From contig CANQEA010000001.1 of the NCBI GenBank assembly GCA_947594095.1, forward strand, positions 62,001-126,000: a stretch of DNA of 64,000 nt. Direction: 5' to 3'. Position 1 is the stretch's first letter. The number at the start of each line of letters is the position of its first letter. This document shows, piece by piece, positions 39,006-49,597 of the stretch. The notes under the pieces are model-generated. The model was given only the letters and a program-made list of their open reading frames with translations, searched no databases and was not told the DNA's origin. A program made the position numbers and the translations under genes. The stretch comes from an uncultured Clostridia bacterium (GTDB lineage Bacteria; Bacillota_A; Clostridia; TANB77; CAG-508).

Positions 39006-40865
39006 ATGGCTACAGGTAGTGTTAGATACAGTTTAAGAGGAAGATCAGGCGCTGGTGATACCAGTGCTAGTTCTGCAGATGATATGGCTCGTAAAATTGC
39101 TGACATGGAAAGAGTGGGCAATAAAAGGCTAGAAGAATTAGCAAACCAGTATGGTGAAAGCTCAGAAAAGTATCAAAAAGAAAAAGAACGTCAAGAAAAA
39201 GCTAAAGAAAAACGTTTATCAGAATATCGAAAACAACTACAAAAAGAAGAGATAGATGAATATGAAGAACTATTCGGTAAATCTCTTGGAAAAGTAGTTA
39301 AAGAAAGAGCTATAGCTCTTGCTAAAGAAATCGGAAGTGCCTTTGGTAACAGCGTAAAAGAATACTTAGATATTTATACCAAATACATGACCCAGGTAAA
39401 TGCAAGAATACAAGGTGCAGGTCGTGGGTTTGACTATGAAAGCATAAATGATAAGCTAAGAGAAAATACCGCATTAAATCCTTATATTAAATATACAGAT
39501 ACTTTAGATAAGTTAGCCAGACTTGTAGATTTAGGTATTGCAGATAACTTAGTACAAAGAGCATTTCTAGATACTATATCAGATAAGATAGCTACTACAT
39601 TCGATGCTGCTCAAGGAAGTCTATTAGAGATTATACGTATCCAGCAAAGAGACTCAACAGCAGCAAGATTGGGCATGGAAGCAGAATTAACCCAACTATT
39701 TAACCATTATTTCAGTGATACAAGCTATCTGAGTGAAACTTTTGATAATGTTCAAGCTTCCTTAATTGATCTTAGTGCTCAGTTAAGTGATAGAGAAGCA
39801 GTCGAATTTGAATACATGGTACAGAAATGGTTAGGTTCTTTAGGTTCTGTAGGTGTTTCATCTTCTACTCTATCAACCTTAGCACAAGGTATTAACTACT
39901 TAGGCTCTGGTAATGTAAATGCTTTAAGTAGTAATCAGTCTCTTCAAAACTTACTTGTAATGGCGGCTAATAGAGCAAACTTAAATTATAGTACTTTATT
40001 AACAGGAGGAATGAGTGCCTCTGATGCGAACCTATTACTTGCTAGCTTAATTCAATATGTACAAGAAATTGCAGGATCAGGTAATAATGTAGTTAAACAA
40101 CAATTTGCTCAAGTATTTGGCATTACAATGGCTGATATGAGGGCATTTACAAACATTAGCGATTCTGTAATAAATGAATTATATCAAAGCGGCATGACAT
40201 ATGCAGATACTCTAAACGAATTAAATGACCAGATGGATCAGATAGGCAACAGAATGCATATGTCAGAAATGATAAATAATGTAATAGATAACGCTCTTGC
40301 AGCAACAGGAATGGGAGTTGCAAACAGTCCTTTAGGTTATGGTTTATGGAAAGCCGCAGACATGTTAGAGCAAATTACCGGCGGTATAAATTTACCCTTC
40401 ATTGATGTCATGGGTAATGGTATAGACTTAAATATGAGCCTAGAAGGCTTAATGAAATCTTCTGTAGTTGGAATAAGTGCAATTGCTAACTTAATAGGCG
40501 GTTTAGGTAATCTATTTGGTGGCGGGTTAGGTACATTTGATGCAGCAGGTATAAATAGCAAATGGAATGTAGGCCTTAATAAAGGCGGATTCTCAACATA
40601 TCTTAATGCTGGAGAAGTATCATCTAAAAAATCTTCTACTAACTATGTATCTTCAGGTAATGAGCTTGGTATACAGCAATCATTAGCAGATGAGCAGAAA
40701 AAAGCTGGTACGCAAGTAAATGGAGAAACACCGGATGAAGATAGTCCAATATATTGGATGAAACTTATATTAGCATACTTAACCACAGATAATGAAACTA
40801 ATCCTTTAAGTGTAAGAGTTACAAACCTTGATCTTTATGGAAGTGCCTTAAATACTTTAGGATAA
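39006..40865 (+). CDS. tail tape measure-like protein
   Basis: 619 residues, helical throughout. There is a long coiled coil at about residues 25-90 (MERVGNKRLEELANQYG, KEKERQEKAKEKRLSEYRK), helical repeats to about 430, and a hydrophobic Gly-rich segment at about 480-515 (SVVGISAIANLIGGLGNLFGG). The size is like T4 gp29 and fits a tail of roughly T4 length. Its position after the tube and the possible frameshifted chaperone supports the call. Confidence 0.68.
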   Translation: MATGSVRYSLRGRSGAGDTSASSADDMARKIADMERVGNKRLEELANQYGESSEKYQKEKERQEKAKEKRLSEYRKQLQKEEIDEYEELFGKSLGKVVKERAIALAKEIGSAFGNSVKEYLDIYTKYMTQVNARIQGAGRGFDYESINDKLRENTALNPYIKYTDTLDKLARLVDLGIADNLVQRAFLDTISDKIATTFDAAQGSLLEIIRIQQRDSTAARLGMEAELTQLFNHYFSDTSYLSETFDNVQASLIDLSAQLSDREAVEFEYMVQKWLGSLGSVGVSSSTLSTLAQGINYLGSGNVNALSSNQSLQNLLVMAANRANLNYSTLLTGGMSASDANLLLASLIQYVQEIAGSGNNVVKQQFAQVFGITMADMRAFTNISDSVINELYQSGMTYADTLNELNDQMDQIGNRMHMSEMINNVIDNALAATGMGVANSPLGYGLWKAADMLEQITGGINLPFIDVMGNGIDLNMSLEGLMKSSVVGISAIANLIGGLGNLFGGGLGTFDAAGINSKWNVGLNKGGFSTYLNAGEVSSKKSSTNYVSSGNELGIQQSLADEQKKAGTQVNGETPDEDSPIYWMKLILAYLTTDNETNPLSVRVTNLDLYGSALNTLG

Positions 40866-40878
40866 AGGGAGATAGTAG

Positions 40879-42108
40879 ATGTTTAGATATAATGAAGCTT
40901 CATTTACAAGTCAATTTATTCAAAATTTACTTAGAAACACTCCTACGCCTATTATGCCAATCTTAACAGATACGCAAAACAAAAATATAAACAAAGCATC
41001 AAACTTCTCTTATATTTATAATAAAAATTTCTACAGTGGAAATAAAATAATAGAACCATATGAGTTTGGTAAAAAATACCCAAACATAACTGATAATTAT
41101 ATTCCTACACAGAGTTATTATAGTACAGAATTGCATGAACACTTGGGTAACTATTTGAGAAACTATAGTGAATATTACAAAATAGACTTAATGGGATTAT
41201 ATAATTGTTTTTCAAATAGATTAATATCAAATATAGTACTACCATTAAAGCAGAGAGAAAAATCGGAAAGTGAAGATGTAGATAGTAACGTAACTGATGT
41301 TTGGTATGACCACAGTAATGTAAGTGATGACTATATAATTACAGGTTTCCCTATTAGAGTAGGAAGTACATACATTATCAAAATATATGGAACTGTAAGA
41401 GGAAACATAACTATCCAACCCGCATTTTATAATGGTAGTACTTTTATTCAGGTATTTAAGAATAAAAGTGACACTACTCCTATAGTATTTGATCATACTA
41501 ACTACGGACATGTAGATACCATACAGTACACATTTAATGGGGATAGTAATAAAATAGGCTATAATAAATTACTTCAAAATCAAAAGTACCTGTATTTGTT
41601 TATCCAGGTACCTGTAATAGAAAATTTAAGAATGTCTGTAGTAGAAAGCAATAATTTCTTTAATGTGGTAAATAATACACTTCTTAATTTACCTGGTGAT
41701 ATAAATTATAATGTTCCCTTTAGTGATAGACTACTAGAATTTCTAGTAGGAAATGTAATTACAAGAGAAGATCCTATAAAGCAAAATATTACAAGAGTAC
41801 AAAGCCTTATAAATATAATAAAACCTAAGGGTGTTACTTTTAATGAATATACAAAAGGAACAAGTAGTAATATAGATGTCCCTCCTTATAACAACCTTGC
41901 CTCTACAGGTAAAGAATACATACCAATGCCAGGTATGTATGATGATACTTTAAGAATAATCCTTTATGATTATTTAAGTAATAGAGGAATACCAGATTTT
42001 ACAGGCTATGTAGATAAAGATGTAGAACAAATATTAACAAAAGAAGCAAAGGTAAGAACAGTTTATTCTAAAGGAAACTATCCATTTCAGAAATCCAGTG
42101 GGAGGTAA
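40879..42108 (+). CDS. putative baseplate / tail structural protein
   Basis: 409 residues, Asn/Tyr-rich, with GGGAG upstream. Contains a central beta region (YIITGFPIRVGSTYIIKIYGT, IQPAFYNGSTFIQVF) and a helical end with GKEYIPMPGMYDDTLR. It lies between the tape measure and LysM-region baseplate genes and is probably a virion protein. No family is recognised. Confidence 0.45.
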   Translation: MFRYNEASFTSQFIQNLLRNTPTPIMPILTDTQNKNINKASNFSYIYNKNFYSGNKIIEPYEFGKKYPNITDNYIPTQSYYSTELHEHLGNYLRNYSEYYKIDLMGLYNCFSNRLISNIVLPLKQREKSESEDVDSNVTDVWYDHSNVSDDYIITGFPIRVGSTYIIKIYGTVRGNITIQPAFYNGSTFIQVFKNKSDTTPIVFDHTNYGHVDTIQYTFNGDSNKIGYNKLLQNQKYLYLFIQVPVIENLRMSVVESNNFFNVVNNTLLNLPGDINYNVPFSDRLLEFLVGNVITREDPIKQNITRVQSLINIIKPKGVTFNEYTKGTSSNIDVPPYNNLASTGKEYIPMPGMYDDTLRIILYDYLSNRGIPDFTGYVDKDVEQILTKEAKVRTVYSKGNYPFQKSSGR

Positions 42109-42114
42109 AAATAG

Positions 42115-42720
42115 ATGAGATTTAATCTTATAGAAAACTACATTTATATTTACCAACTAAACAAATATTTAATTATACCTACATACCCAGAACAAATAAA
42201 TGACTCTTTAGGTTCCACATTTAATGAAACCCAAGCACTTTCCCGTACTGCACCTGTTTATGCATACGCAAATTCAGGTCCTCGACAAATACAGTTCACT
42301 TTTGACCTACATAGAGATATGATGGATCAATTTAATAGAGGAAATAGAGCGTTTACAGAAAGTAATTTACTTGAAATGGGTGATGATTATATAGATGCAT
42401 TAGTAAGATACTTACAAGCAATGGCTTTACCTTCTTATAAAATAGGGCAAGTACAATCAGCTATAAGTACCGGTAAATTAGTAAACCCTCCTGAAGTGGC
42501 TGTAAGATTTGGTAATACATTATTTATAAAAGGTATTGTAAAGGGAGATGTAGGCGTTGTTTATTCAGGGCCTATAGCTAGAGATAATAAATATCAAATG
42601 ATTCAAGTCACATTTACAGTAGTAGAAACAGAACCCCAAGATGCAAATACATTGTCAAAATGGGGCAGTATGAGAGGTTTAGAAGCTGTAATGACTAGAG
42701 GACTTTACAAATCTGCTTAA
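42115..42720 (+). CDS. baseplate-region protein preceding the LysM protein
   Basis: 201 residues. IPTYPEQINDSLGSTFNET and GPRQIQFTFDLHRDMM are followed by YIDALVRYLQAMALPSY, PPEVAVRFGNTLFIKGIVKG and YQMIQVTFTVVETEP. This arrangement (P-x-x-x-x-x-x-F, then P-P-x-V-x-x-x-x-G-x...I-x-G-x-V) is that of the N-terminal domain of XkdP/gp53-type tail proteins, whose LysM part is the next gene here. It probably joins tube end and baseplate hub. Confidence 0.6.
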   Translation: MRFNLIENYIYIYQLNKYLIIPTYPEQINDSLGSTFNETQALSRTAPVYAYANSGPRQIQFTFDLHRDMMDQFNRGNRAFTESNLLEMGDDYIDALVRYLQAMALPSYKIGQVQSAISTGKLVNPPEVAVRFGNTLFIKGIVKGDVGVVYSGPIARDNKYQMIQVTFTVVETEPQDANTLSKWGSMRGLEAVMTRGLYKSA

Positions 42721-42731
42721 AGGAGTCATAA

Positions 42732-43049
42732 ATGGCAAATGCAACTAAAAATTATAAAAACTATGACTACATAAGTAGATATGAAAGTTTCCCATATTAT
42801 TATGATCCCAATAATAATAGATACTATTACGGAATAACTTCTTTCTTAAATACTGATACAGCTTATGTTTTATATGAAGTAAAACCTGGAGATAGTTATG
42901 ATAGTATAGCACTTGATAACTATGGTTGTTCCTTATTTTACTGGGTAATATGTGATTATAATGCAATATTTGATTCATTAAATCCCCCAGTTCCAGGTAC
43001 AAAATTAAAATTACCTGCACTTAATAATATTAGATTTGAGCAGCGATAA
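42732..43049 (+). CDS. LysM-domain baseplate protein (gp53-like)
   Basis: 105 residues. A LysM-type module occupies the second half: YEVKPGDSYDSIALDNYG, then WVICDYNAIFDSLNP and PGTKLKLP. The N-terminal part is Tyr/Asn-rich. T4 gp53 and Gram-positive phage baseplate proteins carry such modules. RBS AAGGAG. It forms a series with the genes on either side that would build the baseplate hub. Confidence 0.7.
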   Translation: MANATKNYKNYDYISRYESFPYYYDPNNNRYYYGITSFLNTDTAYVLYEVKPGDSYDSIALDNYGCSLFYWVICDYNAIFDSLNPPVPGTKLKLPALNNIRFEQR

Positions 43050-43073
43050 GCATTGACATTTGGAGGTTACAAT

Positions 43074-44342
43074 ATGCCTACGCCTTTAATATCCACATCT
43101 ACCAGAGTACAAGTACCCCTTATTGCAGTACAGATTGGTAAATACTCTTTTGGGTTATATAATAGAAAAAGAGATAATGTCCTGGTAAATGGTAAATATT
43201 ATGAAGCTATAAAAGTAACATATCCAAATTTTATGAAATCATTACAGGTTCAAAAAGTAAATGGTAAATTAAATACTTATACACTTAGTATGGAATATCC
43301 AATTACACAAAATAACGATCCTGATATGATAAATAAAGTTCTAAGCTCTGTGTCAAAAAGCAGAAAGATAATATTTACATATGGTGATTGTGCTACGCCA
43401 TCATTTTTATATAGAAAAGAAGAAGCATTAATCACAAAAGTAACATCCCAATTAGATGTTGCAGGCTCTAAAATTACTTATAATATTCAAGCAGTAAGCT
43501 CTGCAATGGGATTACAAGCAGGTGTACAGAACTTTCCAGGCTATACAAAAGAAAAACCTAGCAATATAATAAAAAACCTAGTTAGGGATAAAACTTCAGG
43601 TATTCAAGATATTTTCTATGGTATGCATGATGCAGCTTTAGTAGACCAATTAGGCTTGATACCAGGTGATGATAGAGAAGTAACCATATTAGCAAAGACA
43701 GATATGTCAGTGCTTGATTATCTTAATTACCTAGTAAGTTGTATGTCAAGTATGAATGATTCTCCCTCAAGCATTCAGAAAACAGTAAGATATATATTGA
43801 CAGTTCATGATGATACTTCAAACGTACTAGATGGGCCTTATTTCAAAATATCTAAAGTGTATACAAATACACAACAAGATACCTCAATTGATTATTACAC
43901 AATAGATATAGGATATCCAAATAAAGATATAGTTACAGGTTTTAGTGTAGATGATGATGAAACTTATGCTATTCTCTATGATTATTCTAAGCAAATAAAC
44001 ACTACTGACTATGTATATCAAATTGATGATAGTGGTAATGTAAATAAAATATATTCTCCAGCTCTCACCAACTCAAAACAGCTATTAAAAACCACAGAAG
44101 CTGAACGTACTTGGTGGTCACAAATGACCCAGTATCCAATCTCAGCAACTTTAACTATTAGAGGTTTATTAAGAGCTGCAATACTGATGAGTTATATTAG
44201 AGTAAATGTCTACTTCTATGGTAAAAAGCATTCCTCAAGTGGTTTGTATATAATAACAAAACAAGTAGATACAATAGATGAGAGTGGATATAAAACAACT
44301 TTGTCCTTAGTAAGAATTGGAGGGGCAGAGTATGATAACTAG
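43074..44342 (+). CDS. baseplate hub protein (gp27 / gpD-like)
   Basis: The start at ATG 43074 is set by GGAGG at 43061-43065; an in-frame TTG further up lacks a site. The 422-residue protein has the two-barrel hub pattern: FGLYNRKRDNVLVNGKYYEA, TYTLSMEYPITQNND, TYNIQAVSSAMGLQ and a C-terminal TLTIRGLLRAAILMSYIRV with SGLYIITKQVDTID. Such proteins form the trimeric hub on the tube tip. It overlaps the OB-fold gene by 11 bases. Confidence 0.65.
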   Translation: MPTPLISTSTRVQVPLIAVQIGKYSFGLYNRKRDNVLVNGKYYEAIKVTYPNFMKSLQVQKVNGKLNTYTLSMEYPITQNNDPDMINKVLSSVSKSRKIIFTYGDCATPSFLYRKEEALITKVTSQLDVAGSKITYNIQAVSSAMGLQAGVQNFPGYTKEKPSNIIKNLVRDKTSGIQDIFYGMHDAALVDQLGLIPGDDREVTILAKTDMSVLDYLNYLVSCMSSMNDSPSSIQKTVRYILTVHDDTSNVLDGPYFKISKVYTNTQQDTSIDYYTIDIGYPNKDIVTGFSVDDDETYAILYDYSKQINTTDYVYQIDDSGNVNKIYSPALTNSKQLLKTTEAERTWWSQMTQYPISATLTIRGLLRAAILMSYIRVNVYFYGKKHSSSGLYIITKQVDTIDESGYKTTLSLVRIGGAEYDN

Positions 44343-44682
44343 AGCACTAATAGATAAAATAACACCTGAGGGTATACCTGTAGTATACATACCTCTTATA
44401 AACGGTGCAGGTGATAAAAAATATATATTAAAAGAAGCCTCTGTTATTTGTATACCAGGCATGGATGTACATTTTCAAGTAGGAGATGTAGTTGTAGTAG
44501 GTTTTGAAGATAACGATGCAGGAAGACCCATTATCCTTGGCTACTTAAAACTTAAAGATAAAGAAGTGAGTAGTAAAATTTATGGACTTAATGTAACAGG
44601 TGTATTACAGGCACCTTCAAACACTACTATAGGCAGAACAACATATGAAGAGATTTTTAAGAACTTAGAAAAATCTTCATAA
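44332..44682 (+). CDS. OB-fold baseplate/spike protein
   Basis: GGAGGGG and ATG 44332 define a 116-residue product. The core VHFQVGDVVVVGFEDNDAGR followed by PIILGYL is the OB-fold signature of gp5/gpV-type spike bases (V-G-D-x-V-x-V-x-F, then G-R-P-x-I-L-G). It probably joins hub and spike. It lacks a lysozyme or beta-helix needle, so that would have to be a separate protein. Confidence 0.68.
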   Translation: MITRALIDKITPEGIPVVYIPLINGAGDKKYILKEASVICIPGMDVHFQVGDVVVVGFEDNDAGRPIILGYLKLKDKEVSSKIYGLNVTGVLQAPSNTTIGRTTYEEIFKNLEKSS

Positions 44683-44695
44683 ACTGGGAGTCAAA

Positions 44696-45067
44696 ATGAA
44701 TGCAGTAAGATTTCCTGATATGATAGAAGCAAATAGAACAGCAATCGTTAAGGATTTAGATGCTACTAATCAAAACTTAACATGCTTATTGCTATCTTAT
44801 AAAAAAACAATGCTTGGAGATCCATATTTTGGAACCAATTTAAGAAAGCTGTTCTATGAAAGCAATAATGACATATTACGAGATTTAGTAATAGATGATA
44901 TTTATACAGCTATAAATACTTTTATGCCTCAAATAAGGGCAATAAGAAAAAATATAGAAGTTACTTCAGATAGAAATTCAGTATATGTACATATAAAAGC
45001 ACAAAATATGTTAGATTTCAGCTTTGAAGAATACAACATTAAGTTACTAGATGTGGAGGAACTATAA
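44696..45067 (+). CDS. baseplate wedge protein gp25-like
   Basis: 123 residues with GGGAG upstream. LLLSYKKTMLGDPYFGTNLR, followed by IDDIYTAINTFMPQIRAI and a short beta end, matches the gp25/gpW family (G-x-x-x-F-G-T/S-x-L-R, then the amphipathic helix). It nucleates sheath assembly at the baseplate. It lies before the long gp6/gpJ-like gene, as expected. Confidence 0.8.
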   Translation: MNAVRFPDMIEANRTAIVKDLDATNQNLTCLLLSYKKTMLGDPYFGTNLRKLFYESNNDILRDLVIDDIYTAINTFMPQIRAIRKNIEVTSDRNSVYVHIKAQNMLDFSFEEYNIKLLDVEEL

Positions 45068-45071
45068 ACTT

Positions 45072-48000
45072 ATGGATTTCAATATTAATAACTACATTTC
45101 AAATCTTTCATACATAAATAAAGATTTCAATTCAATATGGGAAGAAATCCTAGAAGTAGTTCCTAAGCTAACCAATAAATGGAGGCCCGGGGAAGCTAAC
45201 GAATCAGACCCATTAGTAGTTTTACTAAAAGAACTAGGTATTGTAAGTGATAAAGTAAATTATAATACAGATAAAAATGTACTTGAACTTTTCCCTGATC
45301 TAGTCACGCAGTTAAGAACAGCTTATAGTGTTTTCAAATCCATGGGTTATAATCCAAACTGGTATAGAAGCGCTACTACTGATATTATTATTACTTACAA
45401 TGGTGGTATAAGTGATGCAAACTCTACAGAGTTAGATTCTTCAAGAAGAGGACAAAACTATAGCTTAAAATTATTTACTCAAGTAAGTGATGATGACGCC
45501 ACAAATATTTACACATTATTACAAAAAGTAGATTTTGTAACAGGTACTCCAGCCCGGAAATCAGTACCAGCAATTCAAGGTACAATAAATGATTTTGTAA
45601 TTAACGGTAATACCTTAATTACAATAGACAATTTAGATTCCCAAAACAGACTTTATTTTGTACAGCCAAATGTTGCTCAGAATGGTATTTTTATAAGTTT
45701 TGATTCTACATTTGCTAATTATTCTGTGGAATTAGGTACTGGTAATACTGTAGCTAATAGTGAGAGTGAAGATACAGCTGTATGGAAAAGAGTAGATAAT
45801 ATTTACCAATACCTCCCTGGTAGTTATGTTTATAAATTTGGTATTGACCCAAGTAATGGTAGTAATTATATTCAATTCCCAGATGATATAGGTACATTAA
45901 TTGGTGAAGGTATTTATATTAAATATATTTTATCAGATGGTGCTAATGGTAATATAAATAGAAATGCAATATCAGTATTAGTTGAAGATCCTGAAACTCA
46001 AAATAATATAACATTATCAAAAGATAATTTTACAATTACAAATGGTTCAGCAACCCAAAATGGTGCAGATCCTGAAAGCATTGAAGAAATGCAGCAAAAT
46101 TATGAAAGAGTAGTAGGAACATTCAACACCCTAGTTACATTAAGAGATTATAATAATTATATTTATAACGCAACAGATCAAGTAAGTCAACATGTTGTTT
46201 CAAATATTAAGGTAAGTGATAGAACAAATGATCTTTATACTCATATAAAGTACAAGATGATGGATAATGCAGGTGGAATACATAACAATAATGTACAGGT
46301 TTCTGTAGATAGTAATATAAATCCCACAGCTACTTATCCAAACTTAACTCCATATGATTTAAGACTCTATCCAACCCAGCCCGTAGAAAATATAAATAAC
46401 TATACAGATTATAGTACCACATTTAATTGTACAAAAGCAGGTGAGAAAAATACATCTACTGTATACGAAACAACTGATAACTGGATAACCAATATAACAA
46501 ATAGTATTGATGATGTAAAGTCAATAAACCATAATTATAAAAGATATTGTGGTGCTCCTATTTTCTTAAATTATGAAATAGAAGGGCAAATATATCTTCA
46601 AAAATCTGTATCCGCTTCTGAAGCAACAGAAATAAAACAGAATGTAGATACAGCAATATATAGAAATTTCAATGCTCGTCAACTTTATTTTGGCGAGAAA
46701 ATAAACTATACTAAATTAGTAGATGTAGTAAAAAATGCAGACCCCCGTATTCAGTATGTTGCTATTAATCCTATTAATTATGAAGTGGACGATGCTTCTG
46801 TAAATTTATTTAATAGTATGACTGATTTTAGCGGTAATAAAGCTGAAGTAACAGTTGGAGAGAAAACTGTAATTTATCCAGCGTATAAATTTGATATAAC
46901 CACCAGATCTATATTATCAGGTGCCACTCCCTTCTTAATCACTGAAGACGAAAAAACTGGGGAGCGTCAAAATGGTATATATCCATTTATGATTGAGTGG
47001 AGTAGTAGTAGTGGGGGTTTGAATCTATATCCAGAAGAAGATAAAAGGATTAAATCCATAAATCCTACTATAACTAGAACAATTACAAATGATGCTTCCT
47101 TTAAAGTACAATCCAACGAAACTCTTTCTATATTAGTACCTGAATACCGCACAACAACTACTTACGGTAATTTTGTTTATGCTAAACTAAGTAAAGATTT
47201 TACTGCTGGAAGTTTGGTAAAAGGTACACCTTATGAACTTACAGGTGATCAAACTATTAATTTTTACGATTTAGGAACAAATGGAAACCACTTAGGGGAA
47301 ATTAAAAGCCCTGCAATTGTAATGTTTGATTCTACAGATAGTAATATAAAGAGTCTTGGAGATGTGACTATAGCAGGAGATACCAGATACAGTCTTGGAG
47401 CTAAAAATACTATTTCAGTAGTAGAGAGAGATGAAGCTAGTATAAGAAATACATACCTTAACTTAAATAACGAAAACATAGATGCAAATGCTCTAAACTC
47501 AACTTATCAAGTAAAAATAGCTTCTAACTCCCATGGATTATTTGATTATCTGAAACTTGAAGCACCCACCACCGGCGGTTATACACTTAATATAGGTGAA
47601 TATCTACTTTATGCAGATTATACCGCAGATGGAGTTACATTAGAAGTGGGTATAGTAGGAGAAGGCAATACTATAGAAAATACAACAGGAAGCTTCCTAT
47701 TAACAGATAATGACGAGACAAACTTTTTAATTCCTGTGGCCTCCGATCTTAATAACCCCGACAACTTCACTTCTCAAAATTTTGTTCCCATACCTAGTAA
47801 TGCTTTAAAATATAGTGTAAATACAATTCTGAGCTTTGGTGAGGATACTGAGGTAACTTTTAAAGGAAACTTTTCCCCAATTAGTGATTTTAATGGGGTT
47901 AAGATATTAAGCGGAGTTGAATCTATAGAATATAAACCAAAAGATTCAACAGAACCTTTAACAGTTGCGGGTAAGCAGACTGAGGATAGTTATAGATTAT

Positions 48001-48770
48001 CTTATGCCTTAGCCCTGCAAATAGGGCCCAATTCTCCCCAAATATTAAAAGAAAACCAACAGGTAGCTATAACATATGGCGGAAATGACACCGGTATACC
48101 AGATACAACAAAAACAATAACAGACGAAGCTATTCAATCTTCCTCAATTGTTTTCTATGCAGGAGGTGGAACTCCTCTTGAATTAGATAAAGACGAAGCT
48201 GAAGGTCTTGTAATATTAGCTACTCCTACAGCCTATTCAAGAAACAACTATTTTGGTAGTACGAATGATAGTACTCCAAAAAATGGTACATATATATATG
48301 CATATAAAACACACAAGGGGCAAGATACAGCCCACTATTTTGTACAATATAAAATAATAAAAGGCGGTACTAAAATAAACGATGCTAGTGAAGATACCAG
48401 CACTGAGGTAGGTCCTTTATTTTTACTTAAAGATAATGTAAAATATTATGGTAAAAATGGTGATAAACTAGATTGGGTGGAGTTAAATATAAATAATTTA
48501 AAAAATCAGGTAGAGCTAACAGAAGAAAGTGTACCATCTATTTTCTATAACCCCATTATGTCAGGTGCTGAAACTGATAATCCGGGAATATCAGAAAATT
48601 GTTACTGCCCTTTATATTTCCCTGATACAAATGAGCAGATACTTGATCCTATGAGTCCTGATGCTTTCTTTAAGACAAGCCACCCTTGCAATGCATATGT
48701 ACTTCCTAAACTTAAGAGTAATAAGGCATTACAAAAACTTACAATAAGTCCATTATCAATAAAAGGATAA
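45072..48770 (+). CDS. large baseplate wedge protein (gp6 / gpJ-like)
   Basis: I choose ATG 45072, preceded by GGAGG, over ATG 45051, which lies in the previous gene. The 1232-residue protein begins NYISNLSYINKDFNSIWEEI, then GEANESDPLVVLLKELG and TAYSVFKSMGYNPNWYRS. Residues about 350-400 contain the J-like ERVVGTFNTLVTLRDYNNYIY. The C-terminal 550 residues are beta-rich and Asn/Thr-rich. The gp25-neighbour position and the J-type core support the wedge call; the long extra region may carry receptor-facing domains. Confidence 0.72.
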   Translation: MDFNINNYISNLSYINKDFNSIWEEILEVVPKLTNKWRPGEANESDPLVVLLKELGIVSDKVNYNTDKNVLELFPDLVTQLRTAYSVFKSMGYNPNWYRSATTDIIITYNGGISDANSTELDSSRRGQNYSLKLFTQVSDDDATNIYTLLQKVDFVTGTPARKSVPAIQGTINDFVINGNTLITIDNLDSQNRLYFVQPNVAQNGIFISFDSTFANYSVELGTGNTVANSESEDTAVWKRVDNIYQYLPGSYVYKFGIDPSNGSNYIQFPDDIGTLIGEGIYIKYILSDGANGNINRNAISVLVEDPETQNNITLSKDNFTITNGSATQNGADPESIEEMQQNYERVVGTFNTLVTLRDYNNYIYNATDQVSQHVVSNIKVSDRTNDLYTHIKYKMMDNAGGIHNNNVQVSVDSNINPTATYPNLTPYDLRLYPTQPVENINNYTDYSTTFNCTKAGEKNTSTVYETTDNWITNITNSIDDVKSINHNYKRYCGAPIFLNYEIEGQIYLQKSVSASEATEIKQNVDTAIYRNFNARQLYFGEKINYTKLVDVVKNADPRIQYVAINPINYEVDDASVNLFNSMTDFSGNKAEVTVGEKTVIYPAYKFDITTRSILSGATPFLITEDEKTGERQNGIYPFMIEWSSSSGGLNLYPEEDKRIKSINPTITRTITNDASFKVQSNETLSILVPEYRTTTTYGNFVYAKLSKDFTAGSLVKGTPYELTGDQTINFYDLGTNGNHLGEIKSPAIVMFDSTDSNIKSLGDVTIAGDTRYSLGAKNTISVVERDEASIRNTYLNLNNENIDANALNSTYQVKIASNSHGLFDYLKLEAPTTGGYTLNIGEYLLYADYTADGVTLEVGIVGEGNTIENTTGSFLLTDNDETNFLIPVASDLNNPDNFTSQNFVPIPSNALKYSVNTILSFGEDTEVTFKGNFSPISDFNGVKILSGVESIEYKPKDSTEPLTVAGKQTEDSYRLSYALALQIGPNSPQILKENQQVAITYGGNDTGIPDTTKTITDEAIQSSSIVFYAGGGTPLELDKDEAEGLVILATPTAYSRNNYFGSTNDSTPKNGTYIYAYKTHKGQDTAHYFVQYKIIKGGTKINDASEDTSTEVGPLFLLKDNVKYYGKNGDKLDWVELNINNLKNQVELTEESVPSIFYNPIMSGAETDNPGISENCYCPLYFPDTNEQILDPMSPDAFFKTSHPCNAYVLPKLKSNKALQKLTISPLSIKG

Positions 48771-48777
48771 TAGTAAT

Positions 48778-49596
48778 ATGTTTTTACAACTTGAACATAA
48801 TACTCCAGAGATATATCCTGAGGAGTCAAGAGACTTCCAATTACTCTGTAGAATATTAAATATTTTCTTAAATGCCTTAATTGAAAAATCCAGTAAATTG
48901 CCTTATGATACTTCAATAGATACTTTAGATGAATATCTATTGTTTGTAATGGCAAGGAGATTAGGGTTTACAACACACAAATATTTCCCAGCCAGCATAT
49001 TGAAAAACCTTTGTGAAAATTTTCCTTACCTAATAAGACACAAAGGTACAAAAGATGCAATTCAAAAAGCTGCATATACTGTATTATCTGCTAATCAAGA
49101 TGTAGTATATCTTGATGTAAGTGTAAATATGAACAACCTTAAAATAAATATTCTAAGTAATGCATCAGATATGGATTTAGAATATTTAGATGAGGTATTA
49201 ACTTTTCTAGTGCCAGCAGGTGTAATTTGGGAATATATACCTAATGTACAAGAAGAAATCACTTACTATGGGGTAGTAGAAAATTTAAGTGGTGGTGGAA
49301 AAACAGGTAGAAGTAGAATAAGAGGTATAGGTAATTCTGTATCTACTTTTATAAAGACAGAAGATTGGATTTTAAAGCCTCTTAATAGTGAAGAAGCTAA
49401 GGCAAGAAATTGGACTAGCAGTAATGATCTACCAAACCCCAGTCCAGATGAAAAAGGTGTTATAAAACTTCATAGTAAAGTAGGTGTTGCAAGAATGGTT
49501 AAAAAGAATTCAGATACAAGTGGTGTTGTATTAGAATACATGAATGACAAAAATGGTGATCCCATATCAATTGATTCCAGTTCAGGAGGAGACTAA
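48778..49596 (+). CDS. baseplate / tail protein (gpI-like)
   Basis: 272 residues. The N-terminal 150 residues are helical with LDEYLLFVMARRLGFTTHK and NFPYLIRHKGTKDAIQKAAY. The R-x-K-G-T-x-x-A motif followed by a beta domain (VNMNNLKINILSNASD) and FLVPAGVIWEYIPN is typical of P2 gpI-like proteins following gpJ. The C-terminus is a flexible Ser/Asn-rich tail. It links the wedge to fibre proteins. Confidence 0.6.
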   Translation: MFLQLEHNTPEIYPEESRDFQLLCRILNIFLNALIEKSSKLPYDTSIDTLDEYLLFVMARRLGFTTHKYFPASILKNLCENFPYLIRHKGTKDAIQKAAYTVLSANQDVVYLDVSVNMNNLKINILSNASDMDLEYLDEVLTFLVPAGVIWEYIPNVQEEITYYGVVENLSGGGKTGRSRIRGIGNSVSTFIKTEDWILKPLNSEEAKARNWTSSNDLPNPSPDEKGVIKLHSKVGVARMVKKNSDTSGVVLEYMNDKNGDPISIDSSSGGD

Positions 49597-49597
49597 A